Shown here one piece after another: positions 11,367 to 25,819 of a DNA stretch of 64,000 nt (the stretch's first letter is position 1; the number at the start of each line of letters is the position of its first letter). The notes below the pieces were generated by a model. It ran no database searches. It had not been told where the DNA came from and was given only the letters and a program-made list of their open reading frames with translations. This DNA comes from Kappaphycus alvarezii (Eukaryota > Rhodophyta > Florideophyceae > Gigartinales > Solieriaceae), in the NCBI GenBank assembly GCA_002205965.3, contig NADL03000042.1, forward strand, positions 310,001-374,000. Direction: 5' to 3'. The position numbers and the translations under genes were made by a program.

Positions 11367-14300
11367 AAGAAATGATTTAAAATATTGACGCTGGCTTGAG
11401 ATTTATAATGATATAGGAAGAATACTTACCAACATTTGATCTTCCCAGAATCCTATTCTACATAGTATACATGCGTATTGAAACTTAACTTTATTCCGGA
11501 ACGCGTCAGAATATTGTTTTTCTCAAGTTCTATGATTGTAATGGAGTTGATTGAAAAGTACTTCTGCTTTTGTTCATTGGAAAATATGTACTTTCGCTTT
11601 TGTTCCTACCGAAATATTATTTCTCAACTTTAACTGGTTGAAAATTCGGTACGATCAGAATCTGTATTAGGAAGATTTTAGATATCGAAATGATACACAT
11701 TATTTCTTTTGTAAGATAAAAACGGTGTAAATTTTTCGTACTATATATATCACTGAAATAAATCATAAATTAGAAAAATTGAAATGAATTTGCTAATACT
11801 TACCACCCAGTAACAATTACTTTTTTATCGAGTCAGATTATAGAAAATAATGAACGCTACCTAAGTTTTGTCCATTTCTAATCTGTACTTAAGTGAATAA
11901 TATTCTGCCCTCAATCAATTACTGAATTTTCAAAAGTAAATCCCTATTACAAAGTGTCCAATTTTGATATTTCATTGCAAACATTATATTCTTCCGTTAT
12001 AAAAAAAAAATATCAATCCAGACATTAATAATGCTCAGAAATAACAATACTGCAAAAATGAACTTATAAATATCATTTTCATTAATGGAAGTTAATGGAA
12101 AATTGAAATTAGTAAACTGGGATGTGTTTTCTTCATTTCATCTTTATCCCTTGCAATCTTCCAGTTCCTTTAAAGCGGAACAATTCAGATTTGCAAAAAG
12201 TTTTGCTGGTAGAATCCATAGTGATGCATAAAGTGTCTTATAACAAGTTGGTTTATTTATTGAATTAGTTTTAGTCCCAGATATTCCTCTGCACAAGAAT
12301 TACTTACTTCAAAAATTAAATATTACGGATAGCAGAGATAAAAAGTTTCCCGCCACCATATCTTTGTGGTGATCATAAAATGTAAAAAGAAAAAATCTTC
12401 ACCCCTCTGAAAACTAAATTTTGTAAGTAGTGAACAAAAGAATTATGATGAGAAAAGCTAGAGCATGTACTTCAACCATCTTTTGCGTTGACCATTTGAG
12501 AATAGTTTTTTTCCTTTAATGGTAGTCTACCAGCTCATTCAAATCATATTGGGATGTGTTTAAGGAGAAATTTTGATGATGTTTCAATTCTTCAACTTCT
12601 TAGAAAATGAAAAAGAGCTTAGTTTTTCTCATATATAAGTTTGTGCACTCTATTGTATTTCAAAAAAATTTATTAGTAACGAAATAACTGTTTGTCTATT
12701 TAAAAGTAAATAAGAAAAACAGAATACATGTCAGAATTAGAATTTTCTGAAATTACTAATATTAAAATATTGATAAAATTTTTTTGTTTTTGCAAAAATT
12801 TTTAAATATATCTTTGATCTGTTTTTTGTGGTGCATATTCATCCAATATTGATGGGTTTTAATTTTAGCTCTTCAAATGTCATATCTACAGATAAAGTAA
12901 GTTTATGCGTTTTGAAAAATCGTACTAAGTTTATGGCTGAGAAGCATAGTTTCCATCTGGTATTTTAATGTGATCAAAATATTGATTCAATGAATTTATT
13001 GACGTTAAATGCTTACGTTTTCAAAAAGATCATTTGAATGGGACAGATTGTTTAACTCCTGCTAAATACCAGAGATATATTTTTGTTCATTAGCCGGTAT
13101 CTTCACCTTTTAAGAATGACTTAATTTATGATAAAAGCACTCAGGAGAATATTTAAAAGATATTTTAGAAACTTTAGAAAGTTTGAAACATTTTGCTAAA
13201 AGCTAAAATCAACAACGCTTAGTTATTATAACAGGAAAAATTTTATATCTGAATTAAATGGTGACTAATGATGGACCCCTGAACAAATTCATGTGATGAT
13301 GAAAAAGGAAAAACGCACGAAATATAAGTCAGATTCGCTAGTAGATACTGAACGCATTACACTTCTTCTTCTTAATATTACTCTAAAAAAGCTTATTTTG
13401 ATAGTTTAATGCCCTTAGAAATGTAGCAAAAATAGTTGACTTAGAAAAAAATCTTTTAATATTTCCTTTTATATTATTGGGAATACTTAAAATTTATTTT
13501 AGTTATTTCTGCAAATAAAGCATGAGTTTCGTTAATGAGAATAAGTTTCCGCAGTTTAATACTCTAAATAACTTACATCGAGCTTTGAAGAACTTAAAAT
13601 AGTTACGTACTGTAGAAGATGAGCTTGCCGCCTTGCTTAGAAAAGAATCTTGAATAAAATCATTAATTTCTATGAGTGAAAAAAGTTTTTATCCTCAATA
13701 TACCGTACACTGAAATAAAAATAAACATTCAAACTTATTTAAGAAAATTATTTTAGTACTATTGCAAATGATTTATTTGTATAGTTAAGAAACAGCCGGA
13801 GCAATGAATTGAAAATAAATGGGACGTAAAGCATGCCTTGCCTTAAAGATTCTGATAAAGTAAAAAAATCAATTCAGGTAACAAGTTTTCGCATTTTTTC
13901 TAGAATTTGTTGGCTTTTCAAGTCAAATATTTACTTAGTTTTAGGAGAAAAGAACACTTTTGGAAGTGTAAGTGCCAAATATGAACCGCTTGCTGTCAGC
14001 ATGCTGTTTATTGCAGCCTCAATTTCACTATTTACAAGATCAAAAAAATTAATCAGATTATGTTTTGGATCCATTTAGGCCTGGCACTAGATACATTCCT
14101 CTTCGAGCCTTTTCTATCAATATTTTGAAAAGAAAAGGTTTCATTAGAAACCTTTTCTTTTCTTTTCTTTCAAAAAAAAATTGCCAAATTTTTGTTGACA
14201 CCTGGGGAACTGTCTAGGGTAATTTTACAGGTATTACTGCGCACCCTGTAGGATATTTCGGACCACAACCGACCATATTTTCCAAATATTAAATCACCCC

Positions 14301-17300
14301 ACATTTTACCCGGGGAACTAGACCCAAGCAATTAATGAATTTCTGGAGACTAAAATCATCTTTTGCTATTACAGGTCAATGAAGGTAGTCTCACCAGCAA
14401 ACTTATACGAAAAAAATCAGATATAATTTATTTCCACCTGCTTCTGTCAGAAATAATTAACCTACAGTTGTTTAAAAAGTCACTGCAAAATTAGAACGGA
14501 AGAGTTTTGTAGGTTAAAAATAATCATTTGTTTATATAAATATTGCTGAAAATGCGAGTTCTTAATACCTAAAAAGCACTTTAATGCGTTTAAATAACCA
14601 TTTTGGTTGTATGAACTTCTATGCGAACTAGAACAGCGGGATGGATAAGAAATCAAATATTCAAAATTATTGTAAATCGTAACAGATAATGTACAATCTA
14701 AATCCACAAATAAATGTGATCGTCGAAAAATTGTCATCAACGTTCGAAATTTATATAATGAGGAAGTATCTTCAAGTTTTGGACAAATGCGGCTGTAAGT
14801 AAGAGACATTTAAAAGTTACTTTGAAAGCAGTAGCTCTACTTCCTATTCTCTGTTATTCCTGCAATAGTCACAGTATTGTTGAAGGCATGAGAATCATGA
14901 AAATTATAGATTAATGTATTGAGATTTACAATCCCAGCAAGTACAAGAGTTTGAAAAGTATTGAATTTCAAATTAAAATGGATTAGAATACACCGTGTAC
15001 AAATGAAAAAATCTCGAATAAATAGGAGAAAATTTGCTGCACAGATCGAAGAACTTTAACGCTATCTTCTATACCATTTAAACCCTTTTCGAAAGCCTGT
15101 AATTAATGGTGTTTTACTGTACCAGGTGTAGAAACAAAATCCCTGGAACGGCGAGACTAATACATAATGGTACGAATTGATTGAACTATGCACAAAAACG
15201 AATTAAAAAGTAAATTATGACACCAAGTCGATTCACAATTTTCAAAGATGGCTCGATTTTTAAGCAGAGCTCATCTTGGTAATTCTATTCCGGAGAAATA
15301 AAATTAGATTGAAATTGCTTCGGGGAGCTTTAGTGACAGTACGGATGAAATTTAAAGAAGTGGAAAGGTTTATGATTGCCTCTTTCGCAATGCGGATGAG
15401 GTAAATTCACGACCATTGATTATAATCGGAAAAACGATATATGGGAGATCCAGGGGTTAAGAATATAGGTATTTTTGTCTGTTATTGATAGTATGGTGAT
15501 ATTGGCGAGTTAGACTGACAGCAGGAATACCAGGGACAGAACGTCTCGCTGTTTGCCAAAAAGAATCAGCTCTACAGCATCAATAGTATACAATACATAA
15601 TATAATTACTGGAGGGCGTATTAATAAATCTGTAAATGGAGTAATTTATGCGACTATAAAGCTATGAAGGCTGCATGACTCCAATAATTTCAATAATACT
15701 ACAAAATAATCGGGTTAAAATTATTTTTTGATAACAAAAACGGGTATCATTTAATAAAAGAACTGATTACGAAGATGAGCATAGTCAACATTGCAGTAGG
15801 ATTTTGTATTCGGATACTATGCAATTACTCTAAACCTTTAATTAATTTGTAATTAGTTGATTGTATTAGCGTATAATTGATCAATTGATAATTACATGAG
15901 TTATGGTCCCCACCTTTCGAGGTGATAGGGAGCTCAGAACAGAAATTAGATCATGGCATGATCGCTAACCGTACTGAAGCATTTTTTCGGGAATCTCTGC
16001 GTGTTTTTGCTATTAAACTAAATGAAGACACCAAGAGAGTATTTAGTACGCTCGGAACCCCGAGATACATATAAATACGGCTTGAATATGATTTGGAAAT
16101 GATTATAGCCAGAAATGTCATCTATCTTGTGTAATGACATCAAGATTCATAGCGCTAAGACCTTAAACGTTATTTGCAGAATTCAATGCTTTTCTGAAAA
16201 ACTGCCTATTAATATATCACATGGTTACATTCTGACATAATTGTGTCAACTTTAAACGAATATGAAAGGAATATTGAGAATAGAAAGGAATAGGGAGTGA
16301 TAGCTCTGTGTGTAATATTTGCTGAAGTTCAAGCGACGACATAGAGAATAATGTAGTCACATATTGCTTCTTTTCCGTCTTAGAAATAAAGTAAAGCTTA
16401 AAGAAGATATGAGACGTTCACAATTGAAACGGAAAATGGGGAGCCGGTTTTTAAGGTAATGTAGTAAAGTACTTACCATCAGGTTACTTCAGGATTCCAA
16501 GGTATCGAATTATTTTTGGGCTATATATGGTGCGAATAAGCCGGAGAATGGTGCTGGGACAAAGAGATGATTAAGAAGAGATTAGTGAAGTGCGATGAAT
16601 AAATGAATGTTTTCTTCGATAGGGGATGAAACTAGACCCATTGTATGTGGAGATAGTTGCTTATAAACTTTATTCTAGAGTAAATATTTTAGAAACATAA
16701 GGTAATATTGCTCAACAAAGGGGCAGTATGTGACAACAAAATGGATAGTTAAAGGGCAAAGTAATTCTGCAGAGGAAATGCCTACTTAGTGAGCGAGAAT
16801 TAAAATAAGGGAAAGAACTAAGTACAAGAGGATCGTAGACAGAATCGGAATGTCTTTACGAGAAAGGAAAAAGGGATACATAAGAAGAGAATATAAGATT
16901 GTACACTTAAAACTTAATGACAACTCAGAGGCATTAATACAGAAAACTATGTCGAGAGATGCGAGGGAAAAACGCAAAAATGAAAGCAAAGAACAACAAA
17001 ATAACAAATAAATGAAAGTTATTAATCTATTTGGAGACAAAAAAATATTAGTAACACTCAATATCAAGACCTTTTCAGATGTTTAGTTATTGAGAACAGA
17101 TTAGATGGCTTTAGGCAGAGATAGGGTATTATATTGAATATCCAGCAGGTTTATTAGATCAACTTGGTGACAAAAATTGGGAAAGTGGCAAAACATAATA
17201 CTTCAGAGTGAGCAAGCGTGTTTATTTCTGCAATATTGACATTTGGAAGCTAATTATGATTAGAATTACTAATTATCATTTTTTGCATTATGATTCTAAA

Positions 17301-20300
17301 AGTGTGGCTACAAGCGCTCTACTAACGAAAATATAGGAGGAAATAAAGACTTTACAGTAGTAGTTATATTTATCAACTTTTTCGAGAAAATTTTGATTTG
17401 AACGGACGTTAAATTTTGAGGGGGTAATTTTGAACTCAATAAATCACGAAAAATCATATCGGCACATGTGAGCTTTGAAAATTCAAGACAGATAGAAGGA
17501 AGAAAAAATAGGAAGGAAGATAGCAATGAAGTGATGCTGCAAATCTTTTAGAATCAAAATATTTTTTCATAGAAGAATTCATGTTTTCTCCCGTTTAGCT
17601 CTAATATGATATATCATCCTCCAGAGTATGAGTTTATAAACTATTATTTCAAAGGACCCAGAAATCTGGTCATTATACGTAAGAACTAGTTGAGAGTTCG
17701 GAAATGGTTTCATTGGTATGCAAAAAATACATATGGACTTCTATAAAATTACTTGACTCGAAATGTTTAGCCGATACCTTCAGAATATAAAATTATTTTA
17801 GCACTATATTAATCTTTTAGGGTCAGATGAAGATATCAGTACCGATAAAAGGTATAGAAACTTCAAGAAACTGGCAAGTATCTGTAATAGTACTTCAGAT
17901 AAGTTCTAGTTGTTAATAATAAAATTGACGTTAGTAAAAAAGAACTGCAAATAATATAATATTGGCAGATGCTACCTGTCTATGTTAAATTACTTACTCG
18001 AAATAATTGTTTTTTGTCATAAAAGTTCTTATAACACTTTATATCTCCTAATGAATAAAGCAGAAGACATTTCCTCCTTAGGTAAGGTTCTGTGCCGATT
18101 ATAGAAAAAGTTCCAAGTATTTTTCAATATTTACCAGAAATGGATAATGTTTGGGGCACAGGAATTCAAGAGCACTGGTTTTATTGAAACGTAAAAAATT
18201 AATTTAGAATATTATTACGAGCCACTATTGAAGGGACTAATTTAGGTATAATGCATGAATTATAGCATCAAATTGTCCCTTCAGATTTATTTCTTTACCT
18301 CCGTCACCGTGCTTTTATGAAGCTATGAGGAAAACTCTAACTGTAAGGTGGAATATTTCTGTCGTTAAGAGGTAGAGGAGAGATATTAATAGAGCATTCT
18401 TTAGAAGATAGCTTATGGTGGTAACTTTTACGCAAAAGTTTTATATTTTACCTTATTTTTTCGTTCCAGGGACCATAAATATTTGAAGTTTCGAATTTAT
18501 TGTTCTTTAAGAAACAATAGGCTCGATACTTTTGGTTCTCAAATAAATTGAAGACGAACAATAAATTTATCAATTGAGCTGAAAATATGCATGAAACATA
18601 ATTAAATACTTCTGAGAAATTTGAAAAACAAAGGAATTTTTTAACCAAATCGAAGGACCAAAATCTTGTAAAATAGCTAATATGAAAATGATTTATTTGC
18701 AACAAGTATAGAATAAGTCTAATCTTAGAAGCTGGTATTATGTGTATTGCAAGCGGAATAATTTCAGGAACATAAAAATTTGATGGTTTACGTTACATCC
18801 CCGGATAATATACATAACTTAAGCTTAAAGCGCTCAATAGGAACAAGCGGTTCAATAGTAAGGAATAATCTAAGATACTTCAGGTAGCATGGAAATAAAA
18901 AAATTTATAAGCAGAGAAAATACTTTTCGAGAGAAAATTTTTTTCCTTGCAGAATCATAAAACTCCTAAATTTCTTAGACCACTGAACACTATAGTAAAA
19001 ATTCTGAAACTTAGCAATATTGTGTGATAAAGCAGGATGGGATATCTCGAAAATTTGCTAGCATATAAATATCGAGATATGTATTTTCGGTCATTTCCTA
19101 ACCTTGCATCGCTTTAGTTTTAGTAATGACTGCTACAGATCTCCACGAAGTTGACCCCATGATATGTTTATGCATTTCGGTACGTTCAGTTTCTATACTA
19201 TCCAACTTGGAAATATAATATAAATGTATGTTTGAGAGAAATCGAAATTTACATTTCGAAAACTGTGAAAAAAGTAAATATTTCCCGCAAAGCTATACTA
19301 TTTCATGGTAGAAATTCCAAGCTGAGACATTTTCCAGTCTTTCCAAATCGAACTTTGTATATTACGTAGTTAGATAGATAGATTAATGCATGGAAGTTCC
19401 GGGAGACCAATCAATTCGTGTTTCTTCACTGAGACCGGTACAAATTGCTCATTCAAAATTCCTGCACAACGAAATAAACAACTCCATTTGAAAAGCTTCC
19501 CTGTCGATTAAAACTGTTTTGCGAGCGTGGCAAAGTATCGAATATGTAACAATTCTTCAGTAAATATTTTTACACCGAATCCCGGTTTTGTTCGAAAAAT
19601 AAAACTAAGTTTTCCTCATTGACCTTATTTGTAGGCTGTCAATAACTACTCAAAAATAGTTCTTTAAGGTCCTTAACTCTCACATATCTCCATTAATAAT
19701 ATAATCACAACATTACACAACATAAGGAATCATTTCAAAGCTTTGAAGCCTGGGAAACAATTTCCCCAAAATTTTGGATGCAGGATTACTTTTTGTAATA
19801 TTTTCTTCAAAAGAAAATTCAGAATTAAGAAAATTTTGATATTTTAATAGAGAACTTAAAAATTACCTCTTTGTTGAAATTGCCAAAAAACTTCGATCAT
19901 TCATCGACGGAGTTCTGACTTATTTGGACTTTTAGATAGAAGATTCATTCATTAAACTTCATAAAAGATGCATCGAGTAGTAATAAAAGTGGAAAATTTA
20001 AACATCAATGAATTATAAAGATACACTGAAAAAATAAAAGAAGTTCGAATTGCAATAAAAAATACTTTTGCAGTCAAAATAAATTTGAAGTAGTGCCAAT
20101 GAAAAATTGACATTGAAAGTATTTTTTCGAAAAGAGAACTGCGCCTTTTTAAAACTGAAAAAACACGATATTGTAGATAAATTAAAAAGAAGAAAGACAG
20201 GTATCAAATATTTTTCGGTATGTCTTCTGCTTTTTGTGATATCTCAATTTGGCAAATAAGAGAATTGTATGGTTGGAAAATTCCTACTTTTCATTTAGTT

Positions 20301-20850
20301 TTTCTTCATTGGAATGCGGGATATTTTCTCGATAAGTTTAACGTGTTGCAACCCATTAACTTACTCACTCTTTTGTTGCTCCTTGTATATCGCTAAGTAC
20401 CAGATAGAAATGATTTACTAATCAAATTAATTGTTCACTACCTATTTTTTGTTGTGCTTCAATTTTTTCCGGAAATGGTTATTAAGGATTTTCAGACTCC
20501 CAGTAAAATATTTAGTAAGAGTAGAACCTGATTCAATTGCAATTTCAAAAATTAACTCGATTCGGTTTCTCAAAAAGTTACAGTTACGAGGTAAAATATT
20601 CATCAGGAATCACATAATATAATTATTCATCTGGATAAATGTAAAAGATGTCAATTAAGTTTGGACAAGGATCTTGATTTTCAATTTACTTTGAATGGTA
20701 GGAGGCCTGAAATATATATATCTCACACTATGGGCCCGCTTTGCAGATAGGCACCATTTATATCCGCTGTCTTGATGCTGAATCCCAAAAACATGACGAG
20801 ACTGAGGAGGGGCCTTATTATCATCAGCTGTGCGTTAGCTGAGTCCTTTC
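11367..20850. other. Long AT-rich stretch without a recognised gene
   Basis: All frames are stop-dense. Open frames such as 13833-14078 (plus), 14480-14809, 16786-17067, 18448-18705 and 20013-20207 (all minus) are short, and most are rich in Phe, Leu and Ile as expected for chance frames in AT-rich DNA. The 13833 frame starts with ATG and contains a strong donor-like GTAAGT near 13957, so it could hold a small spliced exon, but I recognise no family. An AATAAA-type signal near 11757 could serve the upstream FAD gene. Confidence 0.55.
14127..14162. repeat. Perfect hairpin, 16-bp arms
   Basis: GAAAAGAAAAGGTTTC at 14127-14142 is followed by ATTA and then its exact reverse complement at 14147-14162. 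The arms are purine/pyrimidine strands, and more TTTTC repeats follow. The symmetry is too long for chance but may derive from a short inverted duplication or a small foldback element. Confidence 0.7.
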
Positions 20851-20869
20851 GGATTTCGTGTTTTTCTTG

Positions 20870-22040
20870 ATACTAATTTCCGTGAGGGACTATCTTCGCT
20901 TTGAGTTTCCGTTTACTTCGTCAGTCTTTACCTTGTACACCTCGTTTGACGTCAGTACATTAACATCTTCTGGAACTTTGTTCTCATCTATTTTCTCGTA
21001 GGCGTCTGACCAATTGGAAGAGTGCTCATATTCGAAAGTTTTGTCTACAATCCATGGTTGCGCAAATTCTAATTTAGCCCTGGACACCTGCTTCGAGCCC
21101 ATCTGCTCGAATTTTTTATCTAATATCCTCGACTTCTCTGACTGAAGGGTATTCAATAGTTCTGGCGGCCCAGTGATATCACTTGGCTTGATTTCCTTGT
21201 CCATTTCACTCGTATCGGCGGTCTCAATCTCAATCCATGTTTGATACAATTTCAAGGCTTGTTTGATTTTTATAAGATCCTATTGATTTCTGTATGCCGA
21301 CGTCAACTTCTCCTTCCAACGTACTGGATTAAATGGTACTGGAGACTAGAGCATTGACATTTTTCGTCTGCGGATGCAGTCTCTGTCCATCCTCCCCCCA
21401 TCCGCTGTAAGGCCTAGCTCTTCTTCTAGGAAGAAACTCATGAGTTCGCGTGCGAGGTCTGATTGTGATGCTAACCGAATGTATTCATAAGCTGGCTTCA
21501 TAGGTGGGCCAGATATTAGCTCCCCATTCTTGATGCGACGAGCTTCCATGAAATTTTCAGGTGTCCGTTCGACGATTTCCGGCACTCATTCATCGCGTTC
21601 ATTACATTTCGTAGAGCGACACCAAATCCAAACTCTGTCTTCTTTTTTATAGGCCTCTGGCGGGAGGTAAATCGATGGATAAGATTTCAGAGCCCGTTGC
21701 AGTGCGCGCGTAGCAAATTTTTCGATATGTGCCTTCAAGAGTTCTATCGGGACCACGGTTGACGGTATCCCTGGAATAGAAGGCTGATAGCCACGTATTA
21801 GTTGGACCGAGCTCAAGAATATTGATCAAGAGAAACAAATTGACAGGAAAACCGCACGACGGAATATCTCCTCGGCTGTGGCAGAAGATATCTCCACGTC
21901 CAATCTTCTGACAATGTTCTTGATTCTGTATTTTCTTTCTAAAAAGCCCGTTTTGTTATGAAGACTTGCCGATTTGGCCTTGAAGATAATTTCATGCGCT
22001 TCCAACATCCATCGAAGCCTCCGCTTGTTATCTTCATCGT
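20870..22040 (-). mobile_element. Copia polyprotein fragment (integrase end to start of reverse transcriptase)
   Basis: The piece at 21586-21816 carries RGYQPSIPGIPSTVV and ALQRALKS, a pattern I know from the end of Copia-type integrases. The piece at 21346-21585 has GPPMKPAYEYIRLA. The leftmost piece (20890-21255) carries NVLTSNEVYKVKTDE, which is the lead-in to a Copia reverse transcriptase. Both ends are missing and no LTRs are seen, so it is a truncated fossil with a few breaks. It abuts the AT-rich block on the left and the GC-richer block on the right. Confidence 0.65.
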
Positions 22041-22203
22041 CCGCTGATATGGAGACCGACACTTTTTGCCCTACACAACAGACCCCCTTCCTTAACTTCA
22101 CACACTTCCTCGTGGGTGTCCTTTCTCTTTTTGGTTCTCTCCTTCCTTCAGTCACCCCTCTTCACCTCACCTACCACTCACCACTTTCCTCTCTGTCTTT
22201 CCT

Positions 22204-24562
22204 GTGTTCTGTCCGTGCGAGGCCTCCGTCATTCCGACTGACGAGGAACCGTCTGTGGGTCAACCGTGCGGTTCATTCCTGCCCACTGCTCGTTGCAATC
22301 CGTCCGTTCCATCCGTCTATCCGCAATCATCTACCCCTCAGGGTGATCCACCGTCCGGTCAAGACTGGGAAAATCTTTCAGTCCAAATCCCTCGCCATCC
22401 GGTCAACTCTGCGCCTTCTCCCATCTTAGTTCAACCGCCTCCGGAGTCTATCCTTCATCTGACCACTTTGCGAGAACCTCCGCCGCGTTTTCCGAATCTT
22501 CCGGGTCAAGCTCTGGATCACCGTGCGGGTCGTATCGAGTCTGTCCGAGCGATTGCCGTACCGATGGAGTGTGAGGAGTTCCTGCGTCGCTTCCCTACCT
22601 TGCTCGATGCCGAACGGTTTGCCGCAATCCCGCTCAGTCAGTCCGCTCATCGGACGAACGCCAAAGGTCGTATAAGGTCTTGGACCCAGTTTTGGGCTCA
22701 CCTTGGCATCATCATTGAGGCTCCGCCCGGTTTGGAGTCCCGTTTGCTCCGTTGTCGCGGCGATTTGGATTATCCCTTGCGTGTCATCGAGTTAATCTCT
22801 CGATAACGCTATGCTGGCTTCCTTCCGGACCGACCGTCAGTGGAACTCATCTGCCTCGACCGATCGTACGATAAGACCATCTTTTGGTTTTCCGAGCGGC
22901 AGCGATGGGGAGAATCCGCATTCACCGAACATCGTATCCGCACTCGGTCAAGCGACAAGTTCATGCATCATGCCCACCGTACTGAGTTCTTCGACGTGCC
23001 TCGACATCTGCGTCCTCATCTGTATGTTGCGCAACCGTCCGGATGGTCCGAGATGGAAACTGAAAAGGTACTGTGTGTCCCACTCCATCGGTATTCAATT
23101 ACTTCTCCCACTGTCTTCTGCGCGAACCCTACCCTTCGGACCGTCCGTGGACTGACATTATCTGTCTCATCGCGATATCAGAACACATTTTCTTCTATTC
23201 CCTGGCAATCGTCCATGCGGCCTACTATGCAGTGACCCATTTCGTCCGTTCTGAAGATCCCCACTTGTATGGGCAAGTAATTGAGGAGCAAAGGAGGTAA
23301 TTGTGGGCGTCTTTATGTTGTTATCGAGCGGTTGTTGAACGAATCGAGGGCTTCGGGATTGCCATGATCGTTGAAGACTCGATGTAACGTGCGGACCATG
23401 CAAAAGCCATTTTCCGTCACCTTCGGTGTATCCGCTGGCCGGCTTACCCAGGGTTCTGCGGGTATGGTTGGAATGACGATGAGTTGATATCCATTTGGAG
23501 TAGCGACGACAGGTACCCGACGTTACCACCTCCTCCGGAGAACGGGTACCATTCACCGATTCGGGCGGAAGAACCTGAAGTAGTCGTTGCAAGGGGAGGG
23601 TTGCACCCGATGCCCGCTCCGGATGAGCTTATCGATCGGTCCGTGCCGGCGTCTCTTCGGACACCTTCCTCAATGTCAAACTTGGAATCCCACCGGGTCG
23701 GCTCTGATGAGAATAACCAAGCCCACGAGTCCACAAAGGATCCCACAGTGGACAATGCTGCTCCGATTGCCCCTTCGGGATCCCCTGGAATGGTTCGATG
23801 GATGTACCGGCTCCTGGGGAAGAAGGAGTTCGTGGGGATACAATATCTGCCGAGGTTCTGGCCGTCCCGCCAGTTTCAAGTCCGAAAGGTTCCAAGGGTT
23901 CCAAGGGTTCCAAGGCTGCGAGTTTGCGCTGCGTACCGGTGCCGACTGGACCGATTCGTACTTCTCTGCCGTTAGTAGGCTCCGTCCGGAAAATTCAAGC
24001 CATGTCGACTTTGCAAACAATTGATGTTCAAGGTTCACAGCGCGGACAGAAGGTAACATCCGAGCGGAATTAAGTGGCTGTGCGCAAATCAACGCCTCCA
24101 ACTGCAGTACGTAGTCATGAACGACGTATTGTTCCTCGTAGCGCGTTGACTCCTCTCGGTGCTGTCGTCACTCCGGTACTGCTATTTCCCTTCGGGGACT
24201 GGTTCTCCTTCTGTCACCTCACCGCCAGTCCTAGTTCACCTGGCCGCGGTTACGATACAAGCAGTTCTTCAAAAGTGGGCCCCTCTGTTCCTCGTGCTAC
24301 TTTTGAGCAAATCAGTTCTACTTCGTCCGAAACTGGTGGTCTTCTGCGTGAGATCCAAGCGGGTCGCGGTCACACCCAGAGTCCTATTCCGGACTCCGTT
24401 AATGCAAGTCTTCGCTTACTTCTCCAGAGTCTAATGGAGCTCGACAGCTATCGGGGAATCATGGCTGGACTTCGGGACTCAGTACGTACTCGGGATTCGC
24501 GTATGGACCCAGTTCCCGAATCAGATGAGCCGACTAGGGCTACGAAGCTTATATGCCATTAG
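22204..24562 (+). other. Unidentified reading frames, opposite strand to the chromovirus
   Basis: The plus strand keeps long open stretches (22204-22806, 22840-23235, 23484-23975, 23587-24024, 24074-24562) with a few breaks between them. The first is Pro/Ser-rich then turns into a globular-looking part with ECEEFLRRFPTLLDAERFA and RIRSWTQFWAHLGIIIEAPP. A short KGSKGSKGSK repeat is encoded at about 23890-23915 by a 9-bp tandem. I recognise no family. Base composition is like that of the chromovirus to the right, so this may be an extra opposite-strand gene of a large element, as is known for a few Gypsy lineages, or a decayed host gene. Parts may be shadow frames. Confidence 0.3.
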
Positions 24563-25819
24563 CCCTCTTTTGGTACAGTCGTTCCTTTGTTCATGATTAC
24601 CGGTTCGGTCTTGTAGAAATACTTTCATTAAAGCTTGAACATTAAACTCGTCTTTTTGCGTGATTCTCTCTTTGCTTTTACTTGTCTTGCCTGAACAGTA
24701 CCACTTTTCAAACCATCGTTCATTTCCATTCAGCCATAACTTTTGAAATACAGTACCGTTTCGGGATCTTTCAACCGTAGAGTGGGGAGGGAGGCCATAA
24801 TTTAAAACGGCAAGGTCACGAGTTCTCCCCTTGAGCCGTTTCGGAGATATTCCAATAAAGGTGTCGAGGTTTCCCGAGTCGGACAGACCAAGAGGTTCCG
24901 AATTGAGTCGATGAAGCTCCCTCAACCCTTCGGTTCCTCCTCTGCAGGAGGTGGATTGCCACCATACTGTACAGTATTTTAGCCAATCGGATAGTCCCCT
25001 TGACAACATAGGCGGAATGCGTCACGAAACCTCCAATCAAACGGTCTTCACCGCTTCGGACAGTACTAATTCAACCAATCACGCTCGGCTGTACTGGTGC
25101 ACTGCACTCATTACGTCTTCATGGGTAGTTCTGCACGTAATTTATCCTTTGCGCAGGTTTTCCATGTCCACTCACAGGACTGTACAGTACCCCATGCTGG
25201 CAAAAACAATAAAAAATGACAGTAATTGTCCGTTTGTGCGCAATTTTCCGCTGTATGTTCCTTTCGTGATTTTTTTCGGATGCTTCTCGGAAACATGCCC
25301 TAGCGGTTCCTGCAATGGTTGTTTTTCCTTGAGGGTTCGACAACTCACTTCCTTCGGTTATCATCTCCATCTGGGCGAATTCCGTGGCACACTCCGGCAT
25401 ACTTTCCTTCATTACTTTCCGATCTGTTCACTTCCATACAGTAACTGAGTCTTCCTGTTCCGCGTTGTTCTTGAGTTCTACGTTCGGTGAGGTCCTCAAA
25501 TAAAGTGTGCCTGACGGGGACTTTAGCACGTCTCGCGGTTGACCACCGCTCGGCTCCAACTTGGTAACTCTTTTCCTTCATGGATCCTCCGGGTTGTCCG
25601 TTTGGGCCACCATGTCCTTAACTTCGGAAGAAAGCAGCTCAGATGGGCCTTTCTGGCGTACATCCTGTACTTTACAGTACATCTTTTTCTGCTAACTTCG
25701 TCCGTGCAGATCAATTCTTCCGTTCAGCCCTTGCAAATCTTCTCCTAATTTCACTTGGACACCGTTCAGGGAACCCCAATTACTCATGCGACTTCTCGCC
25801 ATGTTAGGCGTACACTTCT
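24563..25819. other. Spacer with no recognised gene
   Basis: Short open frames on both strands (for example 24521-25009 minus, 24951-25448 plus) match nothing I know. TACTGTACAG-type motifs occur near 24966, 25183 and 25668. If the chromovirus has a 3' LTR it should lie in or left of this stretch, but I found no copy of the sequence beyond its 5' end. Confidence 0.4.

Noticed and set aside
16786-17067. Minus-strand ORF rich in Leu, Ser and Phe that looks like a membrane protein
   Set aside because: The composition follows from a purine-rich plus strand in AT-rich DNA; there is no start context, splice signal or family match.
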